Source of the DNA: Pseudomonas grandcourensis
GTDB taxonomy: Bacteria; Pseudomonadota; Gammaproteobacteria; Pseudomonadales; Pseudomonadaceae
Assembly (NCBI RefSeq): GCF_039909015.1
Contig: NZ_CP150919.1
Location: 6,699,688-6,763,687, forward strand
Direction of reading: 5' to 3'
Length of the DNA: 64,000 nucleotides
The translations under genes were made by a program, and so were the position numbers. This document shows, one piece after another, positions 9,934-17,170 of the stretch; the first letter of the stretch is position 1, and each line of letters opens with the position of its first letter. The notes beneath the pieces are model-generated. The model searched no databases, was not told where the DNA came from, and was given only the letters and a program-made list of their open reading frames with translations.

Positions 9934-10905
9934 TTAACCCGATCCGGATCGGCACGCCGCCAACTCACGCTGCAGTCGTTCTGCATTCTGCGCTTCACTG
10001 AAAATCAGCTCGATACGCGAATCCTGCCGCCATTCACTGGGCTTCCAGTCCAGCGCCGAGTTATCCACCGCGTTCGCCGAGACCCAGCCGTGGGCGCTGT
10101 GGATAACCAGCTTCGCCCGCCTCCAGGCAAGGCTTTCAAGCCACCGGCCAACCAGAGCGGCATCAAACACCTGGCTTGGGTGCCAACGCCATCCGATGCT
10201 CCAGCCTCCGCCCTGTTCCTGACTCAAGCAAATGGGCAGCGCGGGATCGCTCCATATCGCCGGCAACTGCGCCAATCCCTTGGGCACGACGAAGTTATCC
10301 ACACCTGCCCGCGCTTTGGCATTCAGCCCCGGCAACTCGCTCAAAGGTAAAGCCGCCTGTTGCGTCCAGCACAGGGGGAGCGGCGGCAATTGTCCGGCAA
10401 TTCGCTGACGGCTTTCTTCTTCGAGCCCCTCAGACTTGTTCAACAGCAGCAATCCCGCATGGCCCAGCGCTTGCTGTTGAACATCCGGCAGCGGTTTGCC
10501 AGCAGCGAGCGACTGGGCATCCAACACCAGCACACAAGGCTGGACAGCCAACACGCCTTGCCACGGCGCTTCGCTTAATTGCCTGAGCAACTGCGCCGGA
10601 TGCCCCAGCCCCGAGGGCTCGATGAACAACCGATCCGGTTGTGCCTTGCGCAACAAGCGCCCAAGACCAATCTGAAACGGCGCACCGTTGACACAACACA
10701 AGCAGCCCCCGGCCACTTCCCCCAGTGCGATACCATCGGCGTCCTGGGTCAGTAGTGCAGCGTCGAGACCGATCTGGCCAAACTCGTTGATCAACACCGC
10801 CCACCGCTCGCCAGCCGGGCGCTGGGCCAGCAGGTGCTTGATCAGGCTGGTCTTGCCGGCGCCCAACGGGCCGGCAATGACATGAGTGGGGATATTCTGC
10901 AGCAT
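9934..10905 (-). CDS. COG0523 (CobW/G3E) GTPase, metallochaperone-like
   Basis: A 323-residue G3E-family GTPase. Walker A is GPLGAGKTSL (residues 12-21). The metal-binding GGCLCC (CxCC) motif follows near residue 67, then an ES/PSGLGHP switch-like segment and LLLNKSE as the NKxD equivalent. A CobW C-terminal domain closes the protein. Many COG0523 proteins supply zinc, cobalt or nickel to targets. This one lies beside a clear zinc-limitation cluster, so zinc is a fair guess. It has no Zur palindrome of its own. Its start is only 27 bases from the opposite-strand gene at 10933, so its promoter must lie inside that gene or further upstream, perhaps at the ZigA-like gene. Confidence 0.85.
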   Translation of the reverse strand: MLQNIPTHVIAGPLGAGKTSLIKHLLAQRPAGERWAVLINEFGQIGLDAALLTQDADGIALGEVAGGCLCCVNGAPFQIGLGRLLRKAQPDRLFIEPSGLGHPAQLLRQLSEAPWQGVLAVQPCVLVLDAQSLAAGKPLPDVQQQALGHAGLLLLNKSEGLEEESRQRIAGQLPPLPLCWTQQAALPLSELPGLNAKARAGVDNFVVPKGLAQLPAIWSDPALPICLSQEQGGGWSIGWRWHPSQVFDAALVGRWLESLAWRRAKLVIHSAHGWVSANAVDNSALDWKPSEWRQDSRIELIFSEAQNAERLQRELAACRSGSG

Positions 10906-10932
10906 GGTCGATGATTTCTGAGGAGGTGGTGG

Positions 10933-11289
10933 ATGCGGTTGATCGGCTTGTCGTTGCTCCTGGCACTCGTTTCAAGCGAGGCGCTGGCCCAGGCTTGTGT
11001 GGTTCACAGCCAGGGCGAGCGGATTGATGTCCAGGTTTGCCAACAGAACCGCAACATCCCGCCAAAACTCTTCGCCGATGGTTTCTGCCAACCGAACCTG
11101 GCGGGGCAAAAAGTCGAGGTGCAGTATGTCGATCAATGTCCCGGCGGCGCATTTGGTATCTGCAGCAACGCCCAAGTCACCAATATGCCCTACCGACAGG
11201 ATATTCACTATTACGGCGTTGCCACCGACGCGGCGTATTTGCAGCCGTACTGCGAGGCCCAGAGCCAGGGCACCTGGCTCAAGCCTTGA
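10933..11289 (+). CDS. Small secreted cysteine-rich protein, unknown function
   Basis: A 118-residue protein with a clear signal peptide (1-20, LLLALVSSEALA) and a mature part with six cysteines (ACVVH, VQVCQQN, FCQPN, QCPGG, GICSN, PYCEA), suggesting disulfides in the periplasm. An excellent ribosome site (GAGGAGGTGG) precedes the ATG. It sits on the strand opposite to its two flanking COG0523 genes, with gaps of 27 and 15 bases. I do not recognise a named family. Position suggests a link to zinc limitation, but no Zur box precedes it. Confidence 0.7.
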   Translation: MRLIGLSLLLALVSSEALAQACVVHSQGERIDVQVCQQNRNIPPKLFADGFCQPNLAGQKVEVQYVDQCPGGAFGICSNAQVTNMPYRQDIHYYGVATDAAYLQPYCEAQSQGTWLKP

Positions 11290-11304
11290 AGCGCCAGTAG
11301 TGTT

Positions 11305-12510
11305 TCAGGCGGCCTCTTCATACCAAGGGCCGAATGGATCAGGCAACAAACCCCAGCCCTCTACGCCAAGCGCCATTTCCTCATCGGTCAGCAGGCATGC
11401 GTCCAGTTCGGCCGTGAGCTGCGTGAAGTCAATGTTCTGGCCGATGAAAACCAGTTCCTGGCGACAGTCCCCGCTGTCGGCGGTCCAGTTTTTCATAATC
11501 CCGGCGGTACTTTCTTCGTCTTGCGGCCATTGGTTTTTCGGTACGAAACGCCACCAGCGCCCGGCAAAACCATAGCGCATCAAACCACCGGCCTGAGACC
11601 AACTGCCGGCGTCCATGTGCTTGCTCGCCAGCCAGAAAAAGCCCTTGGAACGCAGCAGCTTGCCGTTGTCCCAAGGACCGTCGATAAAATTGAAGAATCG
11701 CTGCGGATGGAACGGCCGGCGAGCCCGGTAAGCACTGGAAGCAATGCCGTACTCTTCGGTTTCCGGCACGTGTTCGCCGCGCAGCTCCTGCAACCATCCC
11801 GGTGCCTGGGCAGCCTTTTCGAAGTCAAAACGACCGGTGTTGAGAATCTTGTTCAAGGGGATTTCACCCATCGCCATCGGAATGATTTCCGCCCGGGCGT
11901 TGAGCCGTTCAAGTATGGCGATCAGCTCCTCGCGTTGGTGGCTGCTGATCAAGTCGATCTTGCTGAGCAAAATCACATCGGCGAACTCGACCTGCTCGAT
12001 CAACAGATCGGTAATCGAACGTTCGTCTTCCTCCCCAAGGGTCTCTCCCCGGGAAGCCAGGCTTTCGGCAGCCTGGTAATCGAGCAGGAAGTTCATGCCG
12101 TCGACCACCGTGACCATGGTGTCGAGACGGGCGATGTCATTGAGACTCTGGCCGTTTTCATCGCAGAAGGTGAAGGTTTCCGCCACTGGCAGCGGTTCGG
12201 AAATGCCGGTGGACTCGATCAGCAGATAGTCGAAGCGACCCTCTCTGGCGAGTTGGCTCACCTCCTCCAGCAAGTCTTCACGTAACGTACAGCAAATACA
12301 CCCGTTACTCATCTCAACCAACCGTTCTTCAGCGCGATTTAGGCTGACATCGCGCTGGACTTCGGCGCCATCGACGTTGATTTCGCTCATATCGTTGACG
12401 ATGACTGCAACCCGCAAACCATCACGATTACGTAGTATGTAATTAAGAAGTGTACTTTTTCCGGCGCCAAGAAAGCCGGAGAGAACGGTCACGGGGAGTC
12501 GATTGGACAT
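11305..12510 (-). CDS. zigA: Zur-linked zinc chaperone GTPase, ZigA-like (COG0523)
   Basis: A 401-residue G3E GTPase. Walker A is [12 protein letters not shown] (residues 9-20), followed by [12 protein letters not shown], the metal motif NGCICCTLR and [16 protein letters not shown] long CobW C-terminal domain begins with [11 protein letters not shown]. This matches the zinc-homeostasis branch (ZigA/YeiR/ZagA) of COG0523, which passes zinc to client enzymes when zinc is scarce. Start at 12510 gives GAGG a 9-base spacing; an ATG two codons upstream is possible. A Zur-like palindrome at 12560-12574 lies 50 bases upstream and is shared with the divergent small gene. Confidence 0.9.
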   Translation of the reverse strand: MSNRLPVTVLSGFLGAGKSTLLNYILRNRDGLRVAVIVNDMSEINVDGAEVQRDVSLNRAEERLVEMSNGCICCTLREDLLEEVSQLAREGRFDYLLIESTGISEPLPVAETFTFCDENGQSLNDIARLDTMVTVVDGMNFLLDYQAAESLASRGETLGEEDERSITDLLIEQVEFADVILLSKIDLISSHQREELIAILERLNARAEIIPMAMGEIPLNKILNTGRFDFEKAAQAPGWLQELRGEHVPETEEYGIASSAYRARRPFHPQRFFNFIDGPWDNGKLLRSKGFFWLASKHMDAGSWSQAGGLMRYGFAGRWWRFVPKNQWPQDEESTAGIMKNWTADSGDCRQELVFIGQNIDFTQLTAELDACLLTDEEMALGVEGWGLLPDPFGPWYEEAA

Positions 12511-12559
12511 CTGCATATTCCTCACAGGGATGCCCGGTCGCTGTGTCGGGCTTACACAA

Positions 12560-12574
12560 TGTTATACTGTAACA
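12560..12574. promoter_or_regulatory. Zur-box-like operator between zigA and a small secreted gene
   Basis: TGTTATACTGTAACA is an imperfect palindrome with perfect outer arms (TGTTA/TAACA), close to the Pseudomonas/E. coli Zur consensus TGTTATANTATAACA. It lies in the divergent promoter region and is well placed to repress both genes when zinc is plentiful. Confidence 0.8.
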
Positions 12575-12652
12575 ACACAAATAAACCATCCCCTCTTGCT
12601 CAGCCGGGCAAAGGACAGGATGCTGAACACCGCTCCCCTCGTGAGAAAGCCC

Positions 12653-13033
12653 ATGCGCAACGCCCTTAAACCTGCATTGATCATGCTTTCCCTGCTGCTT
12701 TTGGCGGCCGAGGCGACGGCCCAGATCCCGAGCCTGGCCAAGTGCACCCGCAGTGCCAACCTGCTGGCCTGCGTGGATGCGGATGGCAATGCCTACAACG
12801 TTAACACCGCCGGCAGCACCCTCTATCTGCGGGGCTTCGAAACGGCCGGAAAACGCTATTGGGCACAGACCAACAGCCGCTACGGTCAGCTGACGTTTTT
12901 CACCGGTATCGCTTCCGATGGCGAGGCCTGGGTCGGTTACAACCGGCGCGTGGGCTGGACCACGATCAATCGGTTTTCCAGTTCCGGCGGCAGCAGCGCC
13001 AGGTTCACCTGCAGCCGGATCGCTGGCTGTTAG
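12653..13033 (+). CDS. Small secreted protein in the Zur cluster, unknown function
   Basis: A 126-residue protein with a signal peptide (1-24, LSLLLLAAEATAQ) and a mature region with four cysteines (KCTR, ACVDADGNAY, FTCSR, AGC), ending in a Gly/Ser-rich tail. The mature part resembles small Pseudomonas periplasmic proteins that lack an assigned role. I place the start at 12653, where the signal peptide begins and GAGA precedes; an in-frame ATG at 12620 with AGGA upstream would add 11 residues. The Zur-like palindrome at 12560 precedes it, so zinc-limited expression is expected. Confidence 0.7.
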   Translation: MRNALKPALIMLSLLLLAAEATAQIPSLAKCTRSANLLACVDADGNAYNVNTAGSTLYLRGFETAGKRYWAQTNSRYGQLTFFTGIASDGEAWVGYNRRVGWTTINRFSSSGGSSARFTCSRIAGC

Positions 13034-13131
13034 GCCTCTTTGTTTTTCTGTTGATGGCGTGAAATCAGACTGAGCATGTGGCGGTTGCGCATGATGAAAG
13101 TCCGTTCATGAAAAAGGCATCGTCGATTGAT

Positions 13132-13148
13132 ATGTTATACTATAACAT
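13132..13148. promoter_or_regulatory. Zur-box operator of the folE2-znuCBA operon
   Basis: ATGTTATACTATAACAT is a 17-base palindrome with perfect 8-base arms and one central base. It matches the Zur consensus TGTTATANTATAACA at every defined position and lies 30 bases before the folE2 start. Confidence 0.92.
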
Positions 13149-13178
13149 GTCAAACCAACTCCCACGATGGACCTGCTC

Positions 13179-14075
13179 ATGAATGCGCTGACTCTGCCGG
13201 ATATCGCCGCGCAGGCCTCACGCCAAGCCCTGCCACTGGAGTGGGTGGGCATGTGCGGCATTGCTCTTCCCGTTTTGTTTGATGGCCAACGACTGAATGC
13301 AAAGGTCGATGCCGGCGTGAGCCTCGACGATGGCAACACGCGCGGCATTCACATGTCACGGCTCTATCTGGCGCTTGAATTGCTGGAGCAGGAAAACCTT
13401 TCACCGGCTTTATTGCGGCGGGTTTTGCAGCGTTTTCTTGAGAGTCATGAAGGGCTATCCAGCAGCGCACACCTAACCATTCATGCCGATTTGTTGCTGA
13501 AAAGGCCGGCGCTGATCAGTCCATTGGCCGGCTGGAAAAGCTATCCGGTCAGCATCGAAGCGCGTTTGAAAAACGCAATGTTCCACGTGGAACTAAAAAT
13601 CGACGTGCCTTATTCCTCAACCTGCCCGTGTTCCGCGGCCCTTTCTCGACAGTTGATTCAGCAGCAGTTCGTCGATGATTTCGCCAACAAGCCACTGCAA
13701 CACGCCGACGTTTTAGCCTGGCTCGGTTCCACGAACGGCATCGTCGCCACACCTCACAGCCAACGCAGCAGTGCAAAGTTGCGCGTACGTCTGGCTGATT
13801 TTCTGGACGAGTTGCCTCTGATCGCCGTCATCAACGACGCTGAAGCCGCACTCGGCACCGCCGTTCAAACAGCGGTAAAACGCGCCGACGAACAGGCCTT
13901 CGCCCTGGCCAATGGTCAGAACCTGATGTTCTGCGAAGACGCCGCACGCCGTTTGAATCTGGCCCTCAAGCGGTCCACAGGCATCAGCGCCTTCCACATT
14001 CGTGTCATCCACGCCGAAAGCCTGCACGCCCACGACGCCGTAGCCGAAAGCCGTTTCAACTGGGAGGCCGCATGA
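13179..14075 (+). CDS. folE2: GTP cyclohydrolase I type B, FolE2
   Basis: A 298-residue GTP cyclohydrolase FolE2 (COG1469). It converts GTP to 7,8-dihydroneopterin triphosphate, the first step of folate and related pteridine synthesis. The type B enzyme is not strictly zinc-dependent and can replace FolE when zinc is scarce. Visible signatures are VGMCGIALPV, RGIHMSRLY, VPYSSTCPCSAALSR (with the conserved metal-site Cys) and NLMFCEDAARRL. The start follows the conserved MNALTLPDIA; an ATG four codons upstream (13167) exists. The stop overlaps znuC by 4 bases (ATGA), which implies translational coupling. A parS site lies inside this gene at 13579. Confidence 0.95.
   Translation: MNALTLPDIAAQASRQALPLEWVGMCGIALPVLFDGQRLNAKVDAGVSLDDGNTRGIHMSRLYLALELLEQENLSPALLRRVLQRFLESHEGLSSSAHLTIHADLLLKRPALISPLAGWKSYPVSIEARLKNAMFHVELKIDVPYSSTCPCSAALSRQLIQQQFVDDFANKPLQHADVLAWLGSTNGIVATPHSQRSSAKLRVRLADFLDELPLIAVINDAEAALGTAVQTAVKRADEQAFALANGQNLMFCEDAARRLNLALKRSTGISAFHIRVIHAESLHAHDAVAESRFNWEAA
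13579..13594. other. parS centromere-like site inside folE2
   Basis: TGTTCCACGTGGAACT matches the bacterial parS consensus TGTTCCACGTGGAACA at 15 of 16 bases, with a perfect 14-base inner palindrome. ParB loads here. parA and parB lie at 54.7-56.4 kb. Confidence 0.9.
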
Positions 14076-14740
14076 TTGCTTGCCACGCTTTGCGCTGGGG
14101 TGCACCGGGGCAGCCACTCACGCCAGCGCTGGACTTCGAACTGTCGAAGGGCAACCTGACTGCCATCATCGGTGCGAACGGCTCCGGGAAAAGCAGCCTG
14201 TTGAAGGTCATCGCCGGCTTGCAAAAACCGTTGGCCGGAAAGGTTCGACTGAGTGTTCCACTCAAGGGGGGTGTGTCGTTCCTGCCCCAGCAACAACACC
14301 TCGACAGACAATTCCCGATCAGCCTTCAGGCATTGGTCGCCGCCGGTTTCTGGGGCAACAAACAGTCACCACAGGTCCGTAGCCAACGACTGAAAACCGT
14401 CCTCGAAAACTGGTGCCTGAATGGCCTGGAAGATCGACCCTTGATGGCCCTCTCCGGCGGCGAATTGCAACGCGCCCTGCTCGCCCGATTGAGCCTGACC
14501 GACGCACCCTTGCTATTGCTCGATGAACCCCACGCGGCCCTCGATGAACTCGGCCAGGCATTGCTCTGGAAGCACATATACGAATGGCACCTCGAGGGCC
14601 GAACACAGGTGGTCGTGTGCCATGACCTCGCCGCTGTCCGCGAGCACATCCCACACACGTTGCTGATCAAAAGCAGTGGATGCGCATTCGGCCCGAGCAC
14701 CGAACTGATCCGCCAACCACCACAAGCGCAGGTGGCCTGA
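14072..14740 (+). CDS. znuC: Zinc ABC transporter ATP-binding protein, ZnuC-like
   Basis: A compact 222-residue ABC ATPase that powers zinc import. Walker A is GANGSGKSSL (residues 30-39), the signature LSGGELQRALLARL and Walker B APLLLLDEPHAALDE follow, and the switch His is in VVCHDL. It overlaps folE2 by 4 bases upstream and znuB by one base downstream (TGATG), so it sits within one operon. Manganese or iron ABC importers look similar; the Zur box, the FolE2 and carbonic anhydrase neighbours argue for zinc. Confidence 0.9.
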   Translation: MIACHALRWGAPGQPLTPALDFELSKGNLTAIIGANGSGKSSLLKVIAGLQKPLAGKVRLSVPLKGGVSFLPQQQHLDRQFPISLQALVAAGFWGNKQSPQVRSQRLKTVLENWCLNGLEDRPLMALSGGELQRALLARLSLTDAPLLLLDEPHAALDELGQALLWKHIYEWHLEGRTQVVVCHDLAAVREHIPHTLLIKSSGCAFGPSTELIRQPPQAQVA

Positions 14741-15606
14741 TGATCGCTGCCGCGCATCTCTGGCAACCGTTCCACGAGTTCGTGTTCATGCGTCGGGCGC
14801 TGCTCGGCGGTTTGCTCCTGGCGTGCAGTACGGCGCCCCTTGGGGTGTTTCTGATCCTCAGGCGCATGAGCCTGATCGGCGATGCCGTCGCCCACGGCAT
14901 CCTTCCCGGTGCGGCTCTAGGTTTCTGGTTTGCCGGGTTGAGCCTCCCGGCGTTGACCATCGGCGGTCTCGGCGCCGGCCTGAGCATGGCCGGCCTCGCC
15001 GCCTGGATTACGCGGCGCACCGGCCTGCGAGAGGACGCCAGCCTCGCGGCGATCTACCCGATTTCCCTGGCCGGTGGCGTGCTGATTCTCGGCATCGCCG
15101 GCAAACGCCTGGACCTGTTGCACCTGCTGTTTGGCTCGGCGCTGGCAGTCGACGGCCCGACCTTGACCGGCATGCTTTGGGTCTCGGGCCTGAGCCTGAT
15201 TGCCATGGCGCTGATCTACAAGCCACTACTGCTCGACACCCTCGACCCGCTTTTTCTGCAAACCGTCAGCCGACTCGGCCCACTGGCCCACGGCGTGTTC
15301 CTGACGCTGGTGGTGTTGAATCTGGTCATCGGTTTCCAGGCGATCGGCGCGTTGATGGTGGTCGGCCTGATGATGCTGCCTGCCGCTGCTGCGCGTTTCT
15401 GGAGTCGTCGCCTGCCGGTGCTGATCGTCGTCGCGGCGTTGCTCGGCAGCCTCTCGGTGTGGCTCGGTTTACTGATCTCGTTCTATTACTCGCTACCCAG
15501 TGGCCCGGCAATCGTGCTGGTGGCCGGCGGAGGGTATCTGTTGTCCGTGGTGTTCGGGCCGGTGCACGGCTTGCTGCGCCGCCCGCCTTTGCTCACATCC
15601 CAATGA
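14740..15606 (+). CDS. znuB: Zinc ABC transporter permease, ZnuB-like
   Basis: A 288-residue ABC-3 family permease with about eight membrane segments. The coupling region is visible in RRMSLIGDAVAHGILPGAALGFW near residue 45 onward, and the conserved FQAIGALMVVGLMMLPAAAARFWSRR lies in the C-terminal half. It carries zinc across the inner membrane with the ZnuC ATPase and the ZnuA-like binding protein. Start is the ATG overlapping the znuC stop. Twelve bases separate it from znuA. Confidence 0.92.
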   Translation: MIAAAHLWQPFHEFVFMRRALLGGLLLACSTAPLGVFLILRRMSLIGDAVAHGILPGAALGFWFAGLSLPALTIGGLGAGLSMAGLAAWITRRTGLREDASLAAIYPISLAGGVLILGIAGKRLDLLHLLFGSALAVDGPTLTGMLWVSGLSLIAMALIYKPLLLDTLDPLFLQTVSRLGPLAHGVFLTLVVLNLVIGFQAIGALMVVGLMMLPAAAARFWSRRLPVLIVVAALLGSLSVWLGLLISFYYSLPSGPAIVLVAGGGYLLSVVFGPVHGLLRRPPLLTSQ

Positions 15607-15617
15607 GGTGTTACCCG

Positions 15618-16493
15618 ATGCGCGCTTTACTCGTGCTGTTCAGCTTGATGGTGTCGATGTCGCTGTCTGCCGCCGAAAAACTTCAGGTGGTCACCAGCTT
15701 CAGCATCCTTGCCGACATGACCCGGCAGGTTGGCAAAGATCATATCCAGATCACCAACATGGTCGGCCCGGACGCGGATGCACATACCTACGAGCCGACA
15801 CCGGACGACGCCAAAGCGCTGCTCAAGGCCAGGCTCATCATCAAGAACGGCCTGGGTTTCGAGCCCTGGCTGGATCGACTGGTGACGAGCACCGAGACCC
15901 GGGCGCAGGTCATCAGCGCGAGTCGCGGTGTCATACCGCGCAGCCTGGATGAAGACGGCGAAACCGTTCCCGACCCGCACGCCTGGCATAACCTGGCGAA
16001 CACCGAGCTGTACATCGCCAATATCACCAAGGCGCTGATCACCGCCGACCCGGCAAACACCGCCGACTATGAGCGCAACAGCCAGGCGTATCTGAAACAG
16101 GTCTATGCCCTGCTCGCCGAAGCCAAGGCCAAACTCGGTTCACTGTCACCGGGCAACCGCAAGATCGTGACCTCCCACGATGCCTTCGGTTATCTCGGCC
16201 AGGCCTACGGCATCGAGTTCATGGCGCCTCAAGGCCTGTCCACCGAGCGCGAACCTTCAGCCGCCGAAGTGGCCGCACTGATCACCCAGATTCGTCAGGC
16301 CAAGGTCAAGGCGGTGTTCATGGAAAACATCAAGGACGCCCGCCTGCTCAAGCAGATCGCCGATGAAAGCGATGCGCAGATCGGCGGCACGCTGTACTCC
16401 GACGCCTTGGCGGCGAGCGGTCCGGCCAGCACCTTCACCGGCTTGTTCGAGTACAACCTCAACACCCTGTACAACGCGTTGAGCAAGCCATGA
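15618..16493 (+). CDS. znuA: Zinc ABC transporter substrate-binding protein, ZnuA-like
   Basis: A 291-residue cluster A-I periplasmic metal-binding protein with a signal peptide (1-18, MVSMSLSA). Probable metal ligands are His56 (DADAHTYEP), the His in DPHAWHN, the His in TSHDAFGYL and the Asp in LYSDALA, the usual three-His-plus-acid set. It lacks the long His-rich loop found in E. coli ZnuA. A good ribosome site (GAGGTG, 8 bases) supports the start at 15618. The stop overlaps the carbonic anhydrase gene (ATGA). A manganese-binding homologue would look much alike; the operon context favours zinc. Confidence 0.9.
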   Translation: MRALLVLFSLMVSMSLSAAEKLQVVTSFSILADMTRQVGKDHIQITNMVGPDADAHTYEPTPDDAKALLKARLIIKNGLGFEPWLDRLVTSTETRAQVISASRGVIPRSLDEDGETVPDPHAWHNLANTELYIANITKALITADPANTADYERNSQAYLKQVYALLAEAKAKLGSLSPGNRKIVTSHDAFGYLGQAYGIEFMAPQGLSTEREPSAAEVAALITQIRQAKVKAVFMENIKDARLLKQIADESDAQIGGTLYSDALAASGPASTFTGLFEYNLNTLYNALSKP

Positions 16494-17050
16494 TCCGCAA
16501 GAACCCTTCCGGAGATTTGCCGCGGATTGCGGAGTCGGCCTACGTCGACAAGACGGCGATCATCTGCGGCAAAGTGGTGATCGGTGAGAACGTGTTCGTC
16601 GGCCCCTATGCCGTGATCCGCGCTGACGAAGTCGATGACTCGGGCGACATGCAGCCGATCACCATCGGCGCCAACTCGAACATCCAGGACGGTGTGGTCA
16701 TCCACTCCAAATCCGGTGCGGCGGTGACCATTGGCGAGTTCAGTTCGATCGCCCACCGCTCGATCGTGCATGGCCCCTGCACCGTGGGCAACCGAGTGTT
16801 CATCGGCTTCAACAGCGTGCTGTTCAACTGTGTGGTCGGTGACGGTTGCGTGGTTCGGCACAACTCGGTGGTCGACGGTCGTGACCTGCCTGAGGCCTTC
16901 TACGTGCCCTCCACCACGCGGATCGGCCCCAACACCGACCTCTCGCAATACCCGCCGGTGAGCGTCAGTGCCTCGGAGTTCTCCGAAGACGTAGCGCGCA
17001 CCAACGTCGACCTGGTGCGCGGCTACAAAGCCCTGCAAAACGAGTTCTGA
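16490..17050 (+). CDS. Gamma-class carbonic anhydrase family protein
   Basis: A 186-residue left-handed beta-helix protein with hexapeptide repeats ([IV]GENVF, ITIGANSNI, VTIGEFSSI, CTVGNRVFIG). The likely metal ligands are in VVIHSK and IAHRSIVHG (His-x4-His), as in the gamma-carbonic anhydrase/YrdA family. Members can use iron or zinc. A Zur-linked copy is often read as a replacement for zinc-rich carbonic anhydrases when zinc is scarce, which is inference here. It overlaps znuA by 4 bases and ends the folE2-znuCBA run; the next gene begins 120 bases later. Confidence 0.88.
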   Translation: MIRKNPSGDLPRIAESAYVDKTAIICGKVVIGENVFVGPYAVIRADEVDDSGDMQPITIGANSNIQDGVVIHSKSGAAVTIGEFSSIAHRSIVHGPCTVGNRVFIGFNSVLFNCVVGDGCVVRHNSVVDGRDLPEAFYVPSTTRIGPNTDLSQYPPVSVSASEFSEDVARTNVDLVRGYKALQNEF

Positions 17051-17073
17051 CGCGGGTGGCCAAAAACAGCCAT

Positions 17074-17099
17074 CGTGTCAGGACAAATTGCCTGGCACG
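17074..17099 (+). promoter_or_regulatory. Hairpin in the leader of the ThrRS-like gene
   Basis: CGTGTCAGG and CCTGGCACG can form a 9-bp stem with one G-U pair and an 8-base loop. No T-run follows, so it is not a standard terminator. It may be an attenuator, a processing site, or chance. Confidence 0.4.
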
Positions 17100-17170
17100 A
17101 CAAACGTCTTAATGTTTGCCCCTACGGTTTATGCGATAAAGCTCGTTAGAAGCACGTGAGTACGCCGACC

